DNA of 64,000 bases, from NCBI GenBank assembly GCA_010645155.1, contig CM021319.1:4718218-4782217 (forward strand), in the 5' to 3' direction. Under the pieces are notes generated by a model. That model was not told where the DNA came from. It did not search any database and worked only from the letters and a program-made list of their open reading frames with translations. Within the stretch, counting starts at the first letter, position 1; the number at the start of each line of letters is the position of its first letter. Of the stretch, positions 13,501 through 26,799 are shown one piece after another. The translations under genes were made by a program, and so were the position numbers. This DNA comes from Tigriopus japonicus (taxonomy: Eukaryota; Arthropoda; Copepoda; Harpacticoida; Harpacticidae).

Positions 13501-16500
13501 CTGTTGGTCAACTTTAGCGGGTTGAGGTTCTTTTTCACAATCCCCGTTCTAGGCGGAACTTCAAATCTTGAATCTAGTGCAAACGGATGAAGTTCCCAAA
13601 GTAAGCGAGGATCCCTTAGAACGTTGAATATTTAGCGAGCTCCCTTAGCAAAACTGGACAATTCTAAGCCCATTGTTTCGGGAAAACCAAGCCTAAAACA
13701 AAGACTGGCTGGCTTCAGAGTTGACTTTCAAAGACGAGGAAAACAAGAATGAATCTCTGTGGAGAGCCGAGTTGCAAAATGATTTGAATTCCCTTTATTA
13801 AGTCGTGAGTGGCCATGGACAAGGAAGACTATGGGATAACAAAGGTCTCATTTGTGGACGGAATACTAGCTGGCTTCAATGCTAATTAGTTCCGGTTTCT
13901 CAAGCCAAAGTCTGAATTACCATACATTCATGACTAGTCCTACTGGCATGAATAGTCCTCAACACTATAGGTCTTAAACGTGTGTTCAGACACGTCTCAC
14001 AAATGTATGGGATTAGATATATTCCATAACCCTTAAATTTGGTACATAGATTACGCCATATTTGGATTGGCATGCAAATTCTCACTTGAAATGGGAACAC
14101 GGGATGATTTGGACTCAAAGAGATCTTCCTCACTGGAGTTCGCACAATGGAAAGTAAGATTATGGAGCTTTCTATCTTCGCGTCTTCTCTACTATTTGAA
14201 TCACGACCGCCTTGTGTGACACATTGACACTATCTAACTCGAGCCTCGGAACAAAACTCAAGTGGGTCTGCTCCTCTCTTCTTCGAGATACGAGGAGTTA
14301 GTTCCCTTTTTTACTCGAATCCTCGGCGCTTTCGGCTTCCTTTAGCCTCGAGATCCGCCCAGTCTTCGTGAGCAAGGAACACTCACTCACTCACTGTTAT
14401 GTACACTATGTACACTACACCAAACTGTACTTCCTACGCAGGGACAGGATATGTGCGACACCCATATTGTCCTACCATCAATGCAACAACAGGCCTTCCC
14501 ACGAGTCAGCTCAGAATTGTGTGCGTCCAAAGAACTGCATGGGCAAATAAGGCCACAAGCCCCAATGGAAATGGAATTGGGTTTCACGTTGATCCTCGCA
14601 AACCTAGGGTTCGATACAGGGCCAGAGGGATGAGAAGAGAAAAACTGCCCACTTCAATGTGATTGTGGTTCCTTTTATCTTTAAGGCAGTACATTTATTG
14701 AATGGGAACTCCAAGCAAAATATACTAAGTAAAGAGCTTCTACATAGTGTTTTTTTTTCAAATGGGTTTTCATGGGAGCACGTTTCCTGCTTTAAACCTT
14801 GATAGAAGAGGGAGAAAAAGTGTACGGAATACGTGAAAATGCAGTTCGAATGCAGATGTTGCAAGATCTTTCTTGCTTCGTTGGATGTGGGATTTGATCT
14901 GATCAATGAGACCAGGCATCTAGTGGGATTAATTCCTAAGGGCTTCAGATCCGTTTTGCTCCATTGGCCTTTTTGCGAGCCATTTGGAGAGTTGAGAACC
15001 CTCATTACTCAAGGGAGAAAAACGAGTTTCTGCACGGAATATTTAGCATAGAATACGGTAAATTGAATTATCTTTGGTTGTTCGCTAATCAGAAATCCTA
15101 AAACCTTCCGAAAGAGACTGAATTGTAGATGAAGAAGTCTGATGAATTTAACTTTCGTCTCTTGTGGTCTGAGTGTCTGAGGTGTTTTGTTATACGTGGA
15201 AATATTGAGTTCTAGTACTACATGATGTTGGTTCGATTTTAAATTCAGGATCAGATTGATCACGCCTAAAAAAGAAGAACCTAGAACCTGCATTGATGAA
15301 AAGAGAGTATGCTCAAGAGCGTTAAAATATAGGTTACTTGTTGGGGACGTGCAATGAAGCGTACAGTGAAGCACACAATGTTCGACCATAGGGTGATTTG
15401 CAGATGCTACCATATAGTACAGGGTGTGCTGTATAAATTGAGTCTTGGCTGTCGTATTATGGCTTTCCTTATATTCTTTCGCTATCAGTGCTGTTGTATT
15501 AATACAATACCTGATGCTGTACGGAGGCAAAGGAAAGGTCAATTTTCTTAATGGCCACATGAGGTGTTCACAACGGCTTGAATATTCTAAGCTCAGTCCC
15601 AGCTCACACCTCGATCAGTTTGGTCATAAATGATTTGATAGGGACTGAAAGTAGCATCTATGCCTTCCTCTCTGGAATGGACTAAATGAAAAAGTTTATA
15701 CGTTTGAGGTCTGGAAATGAATGAGGACATTCATCCTCTTCCCAGAAATGAGAAAAGACATCTTCACCGCAACTTTGGACAAGCCGTGCAGTATGAGAAG
15801 GAGACCAATCCCGTTGAAAGAGTATGGAAGTTCAGAAGCCATTTTTGCAAACTTGAAAATTGGCTATAATTAACAATTTGTTGCCAGCAAATAGCTTGAC
15901 AAACCAATCAAAAAAACATTTTTTTCGACAAAAATAGTGAATCGATTAGAAATAGTGCACAAAAGGCAGGACAGCTTCAAGACACCCTCCAGTCGAGCTT
16001 AGCTTTGTTACCCAAGGTGCGTTCTCAGAACCCTCACGACGCTCAAGACGAAGTTGATGTAAGAACCTATGCTCGAACAGGTGTTATGCTCTAGTAAAGT
16101 TTTAGGGGTAGCCTGAATTTTCATGAGACTATGCTTCAGCATGGTTATTTACACATTAATCTTATTTTTGCCCCACTATAGGTTGAAAGTTAAGTGCACT
16201 AATTCAAAGAGCTTGATTTTACCAAAGTGCACTAAAAATGACCATCTTCAAGTGATGTCTTATTTAATAGTAACCTCTTATTCTTATTACATAACTTGCC
16301 TATTAAACACAGTCCGAGGCTTTTTTGGCTCTACTTTAGAATATTTGAGCTATTTGAATTCATTTGAACTGGAGCAGTTAACATTCGGCCAACAAATCGG
16401 GTATTTAATTTCTTGAAGTTGACTAACATATCTATTTGAGATTTCAGGAAACGCATAAGATGACTTCAAAGCGATCCTCTGACATCAAATAACGTCCTTA

Positions 16501-16942
16501 GAAGTGTTGGCACCGGCAAACATTAGCGTGCGCAAAATTCGAAGCTCTTACTATTGGAAGATTCGAAGATTCACCAACTGAAATGTTCGGCAGTGGGTCG
16601 TAGTGTGTTGTAGACCGCAGTGTGGGTGAATGGATGAGATTTGACATAGAAAACAACGTCGTTTCAGTAGGACTGGCTCGATGATATGCGCATATGACGG
16701 TCGAAGCGAGGGTCTGAGTGAACAGGTAACAAAGATTGCCGAATCTTGGCAGAGCCACCAAACCCACCAACCAACCAACCAACCGACTAACCAACCCAAA
16801 CCACCCAGTCCGAGCACAAGAAATAACTAGGGGAGAAACTGGCTGATGACTGAGACACACATCCCAAATGTTGATCCACTCCACATTGTGATTGTACAAA
16901 CCACCCAACCGGGGTCTAGACTCTAGAATACTGACAGCAAAC
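10593..16942. other. 6.3 kb region without a supportable gene
   Basis: Open frames here are short, lack recognisable motifs and do not chain through plausible splice sites. An 85-residue frame on + (11764-12021) shows no family resemblance. The region holds a 110-bp tandem duplication (13038-13279), an ACTC run near 14385 and a CCAA run at about 16757-16800 just upstream of the glycosyltransferase. Promoter DNA of both flanking genes is probably included. Confidence 0.55.
13038..13279. repeat. Tandem duplication of about 110 bp
   Basis: Two diverged direct copies begin TATTAACTCGCTTACTTTAT at 13038 and 13177 and both run through GACCTACTGAATGT, TTTGCGAATG and GTGGTTTTTGA to GACCATATCCTG. The period is about 139 bp, with a short AT-rich spacer between copies. 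Confidence 0.85.
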
Positions 16943-18934
16943 ATGGTGGATTGGAAATGGCTCATTCTAGTGGTTTTACATCTTTCTAGCCACGTGCAGT
17001 CTGAAAAATTCCTGGTGTTTCACCCCTTCTATTCCGGAAGTCACGTTTTGACGCTTCATTCGGTGACGGAAGCGCTCATCAACCGAGGCCATGAGGTGAC
17101 CACGTTGCGATTCGCCGACTCTCACGGCCTCAAATTGAGGTCTCTCGGACCCAAGCACAAAGAGATCCATTTGTACTTGGATAATGCCAATGGAACCCTG
17201 CCTTATGTGACCCAATCCAAAGAAGGGCAATTTGTGATGCCTATGCAACTCATCTGGGACGATGGATTGGGTTTGTCGACCATCTTAAAAATCATGCACG
17301 AGCCGTGGCAATTAATCGGCGGATATTGCCACCAACTTTGTCAGAATACTCAACTCATCCAAGAACTGCGTGAAGCCAATTTCGATCTGGTCATCATGGA
17401 CCTCGTCTACAACGAATGCGGTTTGGCGCTCATTTCGCACTTGAAATTGCCCTATGTGGGCTATTGGGCGTTCTCCTTCGTCAATGGGGAAGCTGAGCTC
17501 AGTACAGTGGCCACACCTCCCTCTCATATTCCTATGTTCATGACAAGATACACGCATGAAATGAACTTCCTCCAACGATCCGTGAACTTGGGCTACAAGA
17601 TCTTTGGTAGACTATTCATGTGGGGTCACACCCGTTTTTGTGACAGTATTGCTCAGCAGTACTTTCCCGAAATCCCACCCACTATGGACATTCTAGCTGA
17701 CATGAGTGGTGCTCTGTTAAACACGGACAACATCTTAGACTATCCCCGACTTCAACCGGAGACCTTCCTGAATATCGGTGGAATGCAAATCTCGAAAAGC
17801 CCCAAACCATTACCCCAGGTACATTGCTCCCCTTACTTCATCTCATCTGCTTTGATGCTAAGTTCTTCATTCATTTTTTAATCTACCTTAGAACATTCAA
17901 GAGTGGATCGATGGGGCCGAGCATGGAATCGTCCTCTTTACGATGGGTTTCATTTTCAACCCGACAATTGTTCCAAAGGCCCAATTGGATGCCCTGTTGT
18001 CGGCTTTTGCCCGTCTACCCCAACGCGTAATCGTCAAGTTCGACTCGCCCATCGAAAATGCTCCGGAGAACGTGCTCGTTCTTCCGTTTGTGCCGCAACA
18101 AGATATCCTGGCCCATCCCAAGACCAAAGTGTTTTTCACGCATTGTGGGATGCACGGCGTGATGGAGGCCATCTATCACCGAGTACCCATGGTGGGGATG
18201 CCCATTTTCATCGATCAGGGCGATGTTTTTACGCGAATGGAAGAGAAGGGCATCGCCAAAGGCCTAAGCAAAATGGCAGACCAGCACGAGATTTATGAGG
18301 CCATTGTGGAAGTCAGAGATGGATCCCGGTAAGTTTGCATGCTTGAGTCAAGTTTGCCCATTATCTCGGCCACTTGCCATTATTTTCAGCTGCGAATTCT
18401 CAGAGATCTTCCGAGGGAGCTGGGATTTTAGTTTTTTTTTTTCTCTCACCTTGTTTCGTTACTTTTTCTAGCCCAATGCAGAGAAAGCTCCTGTATGTAA
18501 CCCGCTAGGTTTCGAATCAGGGTAGTGTGATCTTAGTTTATCTTGTAGATTGTACAAGCAACCCGCTAGGCTGATTCTTTCATTCCATTTCACCGTCCAT
18601 TTCGGATATCCTTGATCCAAATCTTGGCTTACAATTTGCAACGTCTCATTCCAGATTCAAGGAGAATATCGATCGATTGTCAGAACTGATGCAACTTCGA
18701 CGTCATCACCCTATGGAAGATGCTATTTGGCTATTGGAATTCGTTTCCAAGACCAAAGGGGCGGAACATCTCAAGCTTAGTTCACGACATTTGAATTTAA
18801 TCCAATATTTTTGTTTGGATATCATCCTACTCTGGTTGATTCTTGTTGTTGCCTTGTGGAAATGTTTTGTCCACTTGTGGCGACGTTTTGTGTCAGGACA
18901 ATCGAAGCGAAAGAATAAGTCGAAAAGAGAGTGA
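16943..18934 (+). CDS. UDP-glycosyltransferase (UGT family, GT1)
   Basis: Exons 16943-17818, 17892-18328 and 18655-18934 encode about 530 residues, the usual UGT length. UGTs transfer a sugar from UDP-sugar to small lipophilic acceptors in the ER lumen. Visible: a signal peptide (MVDWKWLILVVLHLSSHVQS), the N-terminal GSHVLTLHSVTEAL segment followed by RGHEVT, expected to carry the catalytic His, and the C-terminal UDP-binding signature FFTHCGMHGVMEAIYH with PMVGMPIFIDQGD. A membrane anchor (about DIILLWLILVVALWKCF) and a short basic tail with lysines close the protein, as in ER-retained UGTs. The usual HGG of the signature is HCG here and the usual W before PQ is F. The ATG at 16943 is chosen because the signal peptide starts there; an in-frame upstream extension lacks Met. 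AATAAA overlaps the stop (18934-18939). Confidence 0.95.
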
Positions 18935-19029
18935 ATAAAGAAAAAGGAAAAAGTCAACGTGCGATGTGTTTAATTTATTAATGACCTATACCTAACATAA
19001 ATCTTCGTGTTCGCGTGGGTTATCACAAT

Positions 19030-21538
19030 TCAGAGATCCAAAAGCGTTCCTCGCGGTTTGAGCTTCTTCGTTCCGTCATTGATCTCATCTTCTTCGGATT
19101 TCCGTTTGTTCATCCCTTTTCTCTCGAGCTGTTTCTTGATAATTTTGGCGTTCAAAGCGTAAGAGTCAGCAATTTCTTTCTGCAAAAGAGACAAACACCA
19201 TGGACGTTCAAAAGGGAAGATAAGAAGAAAAAGAAGAGTGGCCTATTTAATCACGAACAATCGATTATTTCCCCTCCAGTGCCAAATTTTACCATCAAGG
19301 CAACTCCGGTCAAGTATGAAGAACTGACTAGAAAATTATCGACGAGTGAGAACGCAGAAGAAGGATTATTGAGGCTTACAAGCGGTGCAAAAATCAACTT
19401 TCCATCTTTGGAGAGCGAGTCATCCGTTCATTCACTTTTTATCCGAAGTAACATAAAAATGACCCAAGAAGCCGGTCCAAATTTGGCAAATGCTATGGTA
19501 TACTTGCCATTAAAAGAAATCTGGACATGACAAGACAAAAACAAAAAAAGAATCAAAAGATCAACCTTGGCAAAAAGAGATATTTCGATATTTCCTCAAC
19601 TAATGCCTAATTGCCGTCATTTTCACGAACTAGCCAAAAATGCAAAGTGCGCCAACCCTGCTCATCTTTTTCAGGCTTTCACAAAACATCACTTTTATCG
19701 CGATGTCAAAGGAGTATAACTGATTTCCTGGAGGACGTTTGATCATTATGATGAATCTAAAATCCATTCATTGTTGCTGAACAACTCACCTCTTCCAGTT
19801 CATCCTCGTCATCCGATACGGTGGACACGGTCACCGAGGAGAATTTGCCCATGGTTTTGGTGTTCTTGCGGACTTGTCGCTTTTGATCGGGTTGCTCCAA
19901 GGCCACCTGCTTGTAGATATCCTTGTTGGCCTTGTTCTGAGCCGAGGACACGAGTGCATTTTTCAAGATAAACGTGACTCCACTCTTGGGATCGTGGCGA
20001 TAGAACTGCGGCAAGTTGCACCTAGAACCAAGCCCAAACGAATAACCCCATTAAAAACATGAGTCGTGGACATTGACGCCGAGTCTAACCAACAATGGCA
20101 TTGGAGACGGGTCAATAATGAAATGTTCGTTTTTGGTTACCCTTTGCATTTGAATCTGTATTGGGTTTCAATGCCTTTTTCGGGGCGTTTCAAGTGAATC
20201 TTCTCGTCGGACTCTAATAAGGTGATCTTGTGCGTGTGCTTGGAAGCATCCAATACGCGGGCTTCATCGCGCGCACGGTAAGGCAGCTTCTCCAAAGGTC
20301 GATCTAGAGGCAAAAAAATGGAATCCATGGAATGAGGCTTTCATAGGGCTTCTTTTGAACTCAAGAACGCTCAAGCCATTACTCTGGCCCATCAGAAACC
20401 AAAAGATAATAGCGGATGGGCTTTCGACAGGGCTTCCCCAGATGAACGCATTAATCGATTTATCCTTTTGAAGTGGAGTAATCGATAGAGTCGATCGATG
20501 GAGTAATCTATCTGACAAAACCGAATGAACTAACATTTTTTCCCTTCTAGTTCTGAAAACAAAATTCCGGACTACTTTTTTTACTCCGGATTACTTTACT
20601 AAACGCAATACAGACATAGCAAAGGTAACAGCTACAATAGACCTCATATTTCATCGCGGTTTATAATTTGTCCTTTAAAAAATGAGTCTTGAAAAGCGGG
20701 TTAATTTTGGTAAAGCCGTTTCACGGCACTATTTCCCGTCTTTTGGCACACTTTGCGTTTGTTGTCATCTTGGCAATGCCGTCATTTTTAAACGCTGACC
20801 GTGAATTCTCTATATTGTCTCTAAATTCTAAAGTTCCCATCACGCGTACGTATCCCGCACGGTGCAGTTTTGGATTTAATACCGTCAAATAATACGAAAT
20901 GAGTAACCACCAAAACGAGGCCGTAAAAGTTACTACTACTTTCCCCGCTTTAATGACTCATTTTGCTCTATCGTCAATTTGTCGACAATATAATTTTAAC
21001 CTTGCCTAGCCTTAAACGCTCGTGGAAGCTTGATCGTTTTCACCTACCCCAAGAACCGTCCGGAAGAAAAGCGGTTTTGTTTCAAAATACAAGAGTTGCA
21101 TACTTTTGTGTAATACCCGGGATTCTCTTCGAGGTCACGGGTTCAACGCGAAACAGTCTCGAAGCCGCTTTGAACGTAGAATGGCGTCTAAGATAGGAGC
21201 CCAAAACACTCATTTTACGTGACTGCTCCGTGATTTTGATGCTGATTTAATCATTACTAAAAAATCAGAATTAATGCCGCGGTGCTCATTTCGTGCGCTA
21301 AAATTTTCGAGGTTCGGATGAACTTTGAGAGAGAGGGAGAGCGACTCTTACCGAGGATGAGGGCCATTTGCCCGCACAGGCAGTAATACAAGTGTAAAGG
21401 TTTGTCTTCGGCGGGCAGATCGTCTCCCTGGGTCGTGGCCCCGGCCACATCGTCCGTCAGGCCGTGGAAGTGGGGTCCACGACGTTGGCCGGGTTTGTTG
21501 TCCTCGACGGCGATCGAGCGAGAAATGATCTTGGGCAT
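19030..21538 (-). CDS. STEEP1: STING ER exit protein homologue (STEEP1/CXorf56 family)
   Basis: Four exons on the minus strand (21538-21352, 20303-20141, 20021-19790, 19179-19030; phases 1,2,0) give 243 residues, near the length of human STEEP1. In mammals the protein promotes exit of STING from the ER by recruiting lipid kinase activity. Hallmarks: MPKIISRSI start, [65 protein letters not shown], then an acidic stretch and a basic coiled tail ([17 protein letters not shown]). The four cysteines (CLC and CKGC) suggest a metal-binding pair. The large first intron (about 1 kb, 20304-21351) holds nothing recognisable. The family is conserved in animals whether or not STING is present, so the ancestral role may differ. 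Confidence 0.92.
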
Positions 21539-22543
21539 GATCAGGGGGGGGGGGCAAACACAAACGCACTCACACAAAAGTTCTATCGGATTTGCGTAAA
21601 GACTGAAATAATAAAGTTCCGTTGGATTTTGCGTATTTCGGAGATCAACGTTATTGTTATTATTGATGTTGTGACTTGTGAGTGGAGCGGTTTCAATAAC
21701 TTATTTATGGGCCAATTGCGGGCGGGCTAGTCCATTTTAAGCCGCGTTTCGAATAACTTAGCATTTTTTATTTTGTCAAACATCAAATGACAACGACGTA
21801 TCAAAATTTAAATAATATTGGATAAGATTGGTAGCATTGGCCACAGTTTTGGCTCGGAGGAAACCTCAGCTTTTGGCTACGGCTTTTACAATTTGGCGAG
21901 CCTGAAAGGTCCCGAGTCTCTTTACTCAATACTCTACGCCATTTATGGGCATAATGGGTGACCGCCATTTATCTTCGTTTAGGAAAGAAATCATTTCTTT
22001 TAAGATTGACTCACTTAAACGGTTATTGACTTAGATTTTTAGTATCTTATGATTTTTTACTCCTTTGGCCATGTTTAAAACTTGGTTCGAAACTGTACGA
22101 AGTGAGAACTTACCCGAGGATGATTGCACGGCCCTTCTTCTTTCAGGGCTCCCCTTCAAGAACTTCGTCACGCTGTTGAGTGTTGTGATTTTCGAGACAT
22201 GGACGAAATGTTCTAGCAGTGAGGCCAAATTCGAAACAAGTAGACCATTTGTGCTAAATATCCCCGGGCCTAACCGACATTAATGCTTTTAGTTTTTCCC
22301 ATTATCGGTCATTAGGCCTCAAAAGAGTGCAAAATAATTATCATTTTGGCAATAACAAAGTATTTGACACGGTATGGCCCATCAATGGATCCAGCGCCCT
22401 AATATTTGAAATCAAAGGGGCAAACCTGTTGGTCTCAGCCATCTTCTTTCCGTCGTCATTCTTGACAGAAGAGAGAACGATCCTCCGGATTTTGCGTTCA
22501 TTCCCGTTGTCTTCTCGTCTTGGTTGCATCTTATCTCGTGATC
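21539..22543. promoter_or_regulatory. Divergent promoter interval STEEP1/ATP5MG
   Basis: One kilobase lies between the divergent start codons of STEEP1 (-) and ATP synthase g (+). No exon is supported. CGATCG-type sites and a G-run lie next to the STEEP1 start. No TATA box is obvious on either side. Confidence 0.4.
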
Positions 22544-23069
22544 ATGGCCGCCGCTCTTAAGAGTCTCCCCGTTCTGGCCAAAGGTAAGTCTAAAGATGGC
22601 GGGATTCACGGGATTTCGTGCGCGGGATAAAATACTAAATAAAAGGCGGTCGGTCATCAACTCGGCTGTTTGGCTATTCGTTGTTATTCCGCGCTTGTCG
22701 TTGCCTTTTTTTTAGGCTGGGCCGCCCCTCGATGGGCCACTTTGGTGAAATACGGTCGGATCGAGTTGATGCCGCCCTCGCCAACTGAGATCCCCGTGGC
22801 TTTGGGACAATTGGGCAACTTGGTCAAAAGTGGCCTCAGTATGAAATGGACGCAAACACCCGTCAAGGTAATGATCGAAACCGAAAAAGCCACCCAACGT
22901 GAATGAAACTATTATTCATGCCTTGGCTTGATTGCTTTTTCTCTCTCTCTCAAAATGGTGGTCCGTTTAGGAAGCGACCGTGAACACGTTGGTGGCCATG
23001 GAGGTCGTGTGTTGGTTCTTCATCGGTGAATGCATTGGCAAGGGATGTTTGGTCGGCTATCAAGTCTGA
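22544..23069 (+). CDS. ATP5MG: Mitochondrial ATP synthase subunit g
   Basis: Exons 22544-22583, 22716-22867 and 22971-23069 encode 96 residues, close to the ~103 of mammals. Subunit g is a small membrane subunit of the F1Fo ATP synthase peripheral region and helps dimerise the enzyme in cristae. The match to the family is seen in APRWATLVKYGRIELMPPSP followed by TEIPVALGQL, and in the C-terminal single membrane helix with EVVCWFFIGECIGKGCLVGY, which holds the conserved GExxGKxxxxGY motif. The first exon codes a short basic N-terminus. A good AATAAA lies at 23258-23263. Introns are 132 and 103 bp. Confidence 0.95.
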
Positions 23070-23757
23070 GGGTCGAACCCCTTTGCGCCACGGGTCCTTG
23101 ATGCTCGCTGATTCCGTGGATGAATCCATCAACCATACCGACATCGCAGCAGCGCCCACCCTATCAGCGCCCATTTTACCGCTTCAGATGTTTTTAGTCG
23201 GGCTCTCCCGGAGTCTTTTTGTGTCCATGGGGTCTGTCTGGACCTCATAGAAAGATGAATAAACCCTAATTAACGCTAGATTTTAATTTGTTCCCCAAGA
23301 CTTGAACGTCCAGTCCTTACTTAAAAATACTCAACGAAATCTTTTTCCAATGGCCTTGTGATTTCACTATCACAAGCGTGTTAATGTCAGCGACTGAAGG
23401 TGATATTGTCGGATAAAAAAAACGAATTTCCTCTTGTGTCAGCTAAGATAATGGGAGCGAGAATACTTTCTAAAAAATTGAAATTGCTGACATTTTGTGT
23501 CGGATTTAACTATTTATTTATACATATGTTATGGACAGCCACTTGGAGCAGCCAGAGAAAACGGCAAAACGGCAGTAATTCAAGAAGAAAGGCGCTTCAA
23601 ACTAAGATAGTAATTCGTCATTTATTGAACGACAAAGAAATCTGAAAACGATCGATTTTCTTAATTCTGGTTTATTCTTGACGGATTGAGCAAACGGGCG
23701 AATACAAATATACCCGGTAAACGAACAAATGGCCATGGTGTTCTTTGAAAATCATCG
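23070..23757. other. Intergenic, convergent 3' flanks of ATP5MG and CTPS
   Basis: The stretch holds the ATP5MG polyadenylation signal (23258-23263, +) and TTTATT at 23671-23676, a minus-strand AATAAA for CTPS. No gene is supported. Confidence 0.6.
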
Positions 23758-26700
23758 TTATTTGCTGCCACCGTCGCCGTCATCACTGGGCTGATGATCG
23801 CCCTGACTGGACGCAATTGACCCGCTACTCGGTGAATGATCCAAGGGTTGTCGACGAACGGGTTTGGGCGCCCCGCACACGCTCAAAGATCGCACCATCT
23901 TGGTGAACTCCTCGTCCGAATCGGAATCCAACGAGTGAGTGTGACTCACTCGAGTCGAAGCCCGTGATACCACGCCCTATTGTTACAGGAAAGGAGAGAA
24001 CAGGTCAGAGGGAGTGTGGTGATAGCTCCGCATGGATGAATACCTTGTTCAGAAAGAGCTGCAGACGGTTGGTGGCCGCCAAGATCAGGCCCAGATACGG
24101 GGGCGATGGGCGCATGGGACGAGATAAGTACTCGGGGTGATATTGAACGGCCGCGTAAAATGGATGACCTTCGAGTTCCATAATCTAACAATCAAAAGGG
24201 ATACAGGAGATGTCGATTAAATATGATATATAATGAATAATGAGATCTTACCTCCATTCGGACATTATCCACATCCTGGCCCACAAATTTCATACCCGCC
24301 GATTCCAAATCGTCGATATACTGCGGGTTTACTTCGAATCTGTGTCGATGGCGCTCCTCAATCTCATCCTAAAATAAGAAACATAAAATATTAAATGTAA
24401 CAAGAAGGAATAAACTAACATCACTGTGAATCTGCAATGGATGTATATGTGCTTACCAGATCCCCGTAGAGATGTCTCAAAATCGAGTTGGGCTCCTTGA
24501 ATACGGTTTTCCTTTTGCCCAATCGCATTGTGCCACCCAGTTCACCAGGGTTATGCTCGGGCATTTCCACCACCAAGGGATGAGGTGTATTCGGGTTAAT
24601 CTCAATTGAATTGGCGTCAGCCAGATGCAGAACATTACGGGCAAATTCAATCACGGCGCATTGGAGACCCAAACATATCCCCAGAAACGGTTTTCCGGTA
24701 GTGCGAGCCCAATGAGCAGCCGCAATTTTACCCTCGACTCCGCGAGTCCCAAATCCCCCGGGCACCAGCACTCCTTGACAATCGCAAAGGGTTCGCCAAG
24801 CATCGTGGAACCGAACGGGTTCTGTGCTTTTGGTCTCGACTTCCAGATCGGCTGCCGAGATGTAGGTGAGCTTCAGACGATATTTCACGGCCAAGGCAGC
24901 GTGATTCAGTGCCTTGATAACGGAAGTGTAGGCATCTTCCAGTTTAGTATACTTGCCCACTAACGCTATTCGAACTTCCTGCGAGGTCAAATTAATTCAA
25001 GGTTGAGCGGAAGAAGATCGAAAAATGGAAATGAAACGCTCACCCTTCGCAAATGTTCGGCCCGTCCAGCCATGGCTTTCCACTTGCTCATGAACTTTCG
25101 CGGTCTCTCGATGGGCATTTCAAAGCACATCTTGGAAGACAGTAGATCAATGATCCCTTGTTGTTGAAGGGCCAAAGGAACGTGATAGATGGTGGGACAA
25201 TCATGGATGTTGATAACTTGTTCAGGCAAGACGTGGCAGAAGCTCGAGATTTTCTCTTTGACCGACTCATCGACGGGTCTTTCACTTCGACAAACGATAA
25301 GATCCGGCGAGATTCCAAGTCCACGGAGCTCACGCACACTCGCTTGAGTGGGCTTGGTTTTGTGCTCACCCGTGGCCTTGGGTTGAGGCACCAAAGACAC
25401 ATGAACCGAACAAAAATTGTTCCGACCCACTCGGAACTGAAATTGGCGGAATGCCTCCACAAAGGGCATTCCTAGAGATAGAGGGAGCAAACCCTGTTAC
25501 GTACTAAGACCTAAATTGCACTATTTAAGTTAGTATTTGGACCAGGTTGTGACATGCGTACCTTCAATATCCCCGATGGTGCCCCCTAACTCAATGATGC
25601 ACACCTCCGGTTGCCGGTGGTCGTCGGTGACGGGAAGGAGGGCCACATTCTCGACCCATTTTTGGATGGCATCCGTGATATGTGGCACAACTTGAACCGT
25701 TTTACCCAAATAATCTCCTCGACGTTCCTTCATAATGACGTGTTGGTAGATCTTGCCGGTGGTGATATTGTTATCTCGACGAAGGGTGGCATCCAAAAAT
25801 CTAAGAGCAAAACCTTTTATCCATAACCCAAATCATGGCAGAAATGTTACTTAAGCTCAGAGTTGGGTCAATTACTAGAAAAATGTAATTAATTACAATT
25901 ACATTATCCGAAAATGCAATTGACTTCAATTACAATTACATGTCAATTACAATTCTTCAGTCTCTTTCACCGTTTTGCCTTTTCAAAACGATGAAAAATA
26001 AACAGATCTGCCATTTTCAAATAGCGATGCACCAACTGGCAACTAGAAATGTCTGAAAGGTTAATATGAAAGAGTGATTTACAAAAAAAACAAAAGCTTA
26101 TGAACGGGCTTAAATATCAAAACTCAAAAACCATCAATCACAAGGCATATTTTTCTTTTTCAGAACACACGAACTTTGAACATCAATATCAAGTAGAAGG
26201 ATGTTTTAAACTTCATTTTTGCATCTCATTTATCTGCCCTAAGTCGTGAAAAGCTTTAAATCCTGACACAAAAAGTATGGTCAAAGGCTCTTCTAGTTTT
26301 AAAGTATTTAAACATCATAAACATCAAAGCTTGGGTGTGTATTGTAACAAAAGCTACCTGTTTGTGGCATCACATTGGCCGCAAATTGATGACAAAATAA
26401 TTGTTTTGCAAGTAAAAACTGATAAATTGGTTTTATGGTTGATTTGAGGAAGTAAGATTGTGAAAAGTAATTGGCAATTTGTAATTGAAAATTCGTTAAT
26501 TACATGGCCAAAATTGTCATTACGTAATTTTAATTGCAATTACAATTACTCCCCATTCCCGCTTAAGCTTACCTTTCATAATTTCCCAAGTCCAAGTCGA
26601 CCTCTCCTCCATCATCCAGAACGTAGACTTCGCCATGTTCATAAGGGGAAAACGTTCCGGCATCAATGTTAATGTAAGGATCAATCTTTATGCTGGTAAC

Positions 26701-26799
26701 GGGTACATTGCAGTGTTTGAGGATCACGCCCAATGAACTGGCCACCACACCCTTGCCAATGCCGCTGATTACACCCCCAGTAACCAAAATGTATTTCAT
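23758..26799 (-). CDS. CTPS: CTP synthase
   Basis: CTP synthase makes CTP from UTP, ATP and glutamine. Seven minus-strand exons (26799-26573, 25800-25562, 25471-25044, 24978-24457, 24368-24252, 24184-24044, 23976-23758) keep phase throughout and give 630 residues, a little longer than human CTPS1. The synthetase domain opens with [20 protein letters not shown] (P-loop) and contains [20 protein letters not shown]. The class I glutamine amidotransferase domain has the nucleophile Cys400 in GICLG and the His/Glu pair in QYHPEY. The C-terminal exon is a Ser/Asp/Pro-rich tail with SDSDEEF, comparable to the phospho-regulated tail of vertebrate enzymes. A minus-strand TTTTGTAG just before the ATG may be the acceptor of a 5' UTR intron. 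Intron 1 carries a repeat element (25867-26550). Confidence 0.97.
25867..26550. repeat. Non-autonomous inverted-repeat element with TAATTACAATTAC-type subterminal repeats
   Basis: Both ends of CTPS intron 1 carry clusters of TTAATTACAATTAC-like units, in opposite orientation at the left (25867-25960) and right (26462-26550). The interior is AT-rich and non-coding. This pattern is typical of small DNA transposon derivatives, often of the hAT superfamily, with no transposase left. Exact ends and target duplication cannot be read with certainty. Confidence 0.55.

Noticed and set aside
18478..18530. B-box-like GGTTTCGAATC in a UGT intron
   Set aside because: No A box at the right distance and no cloverleaf; not called as a tRNA.
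24625..24963. + strand frame opposite CTP synthase exon 4
   Set aside because: Antisense shadow of a strongly conserved exon.
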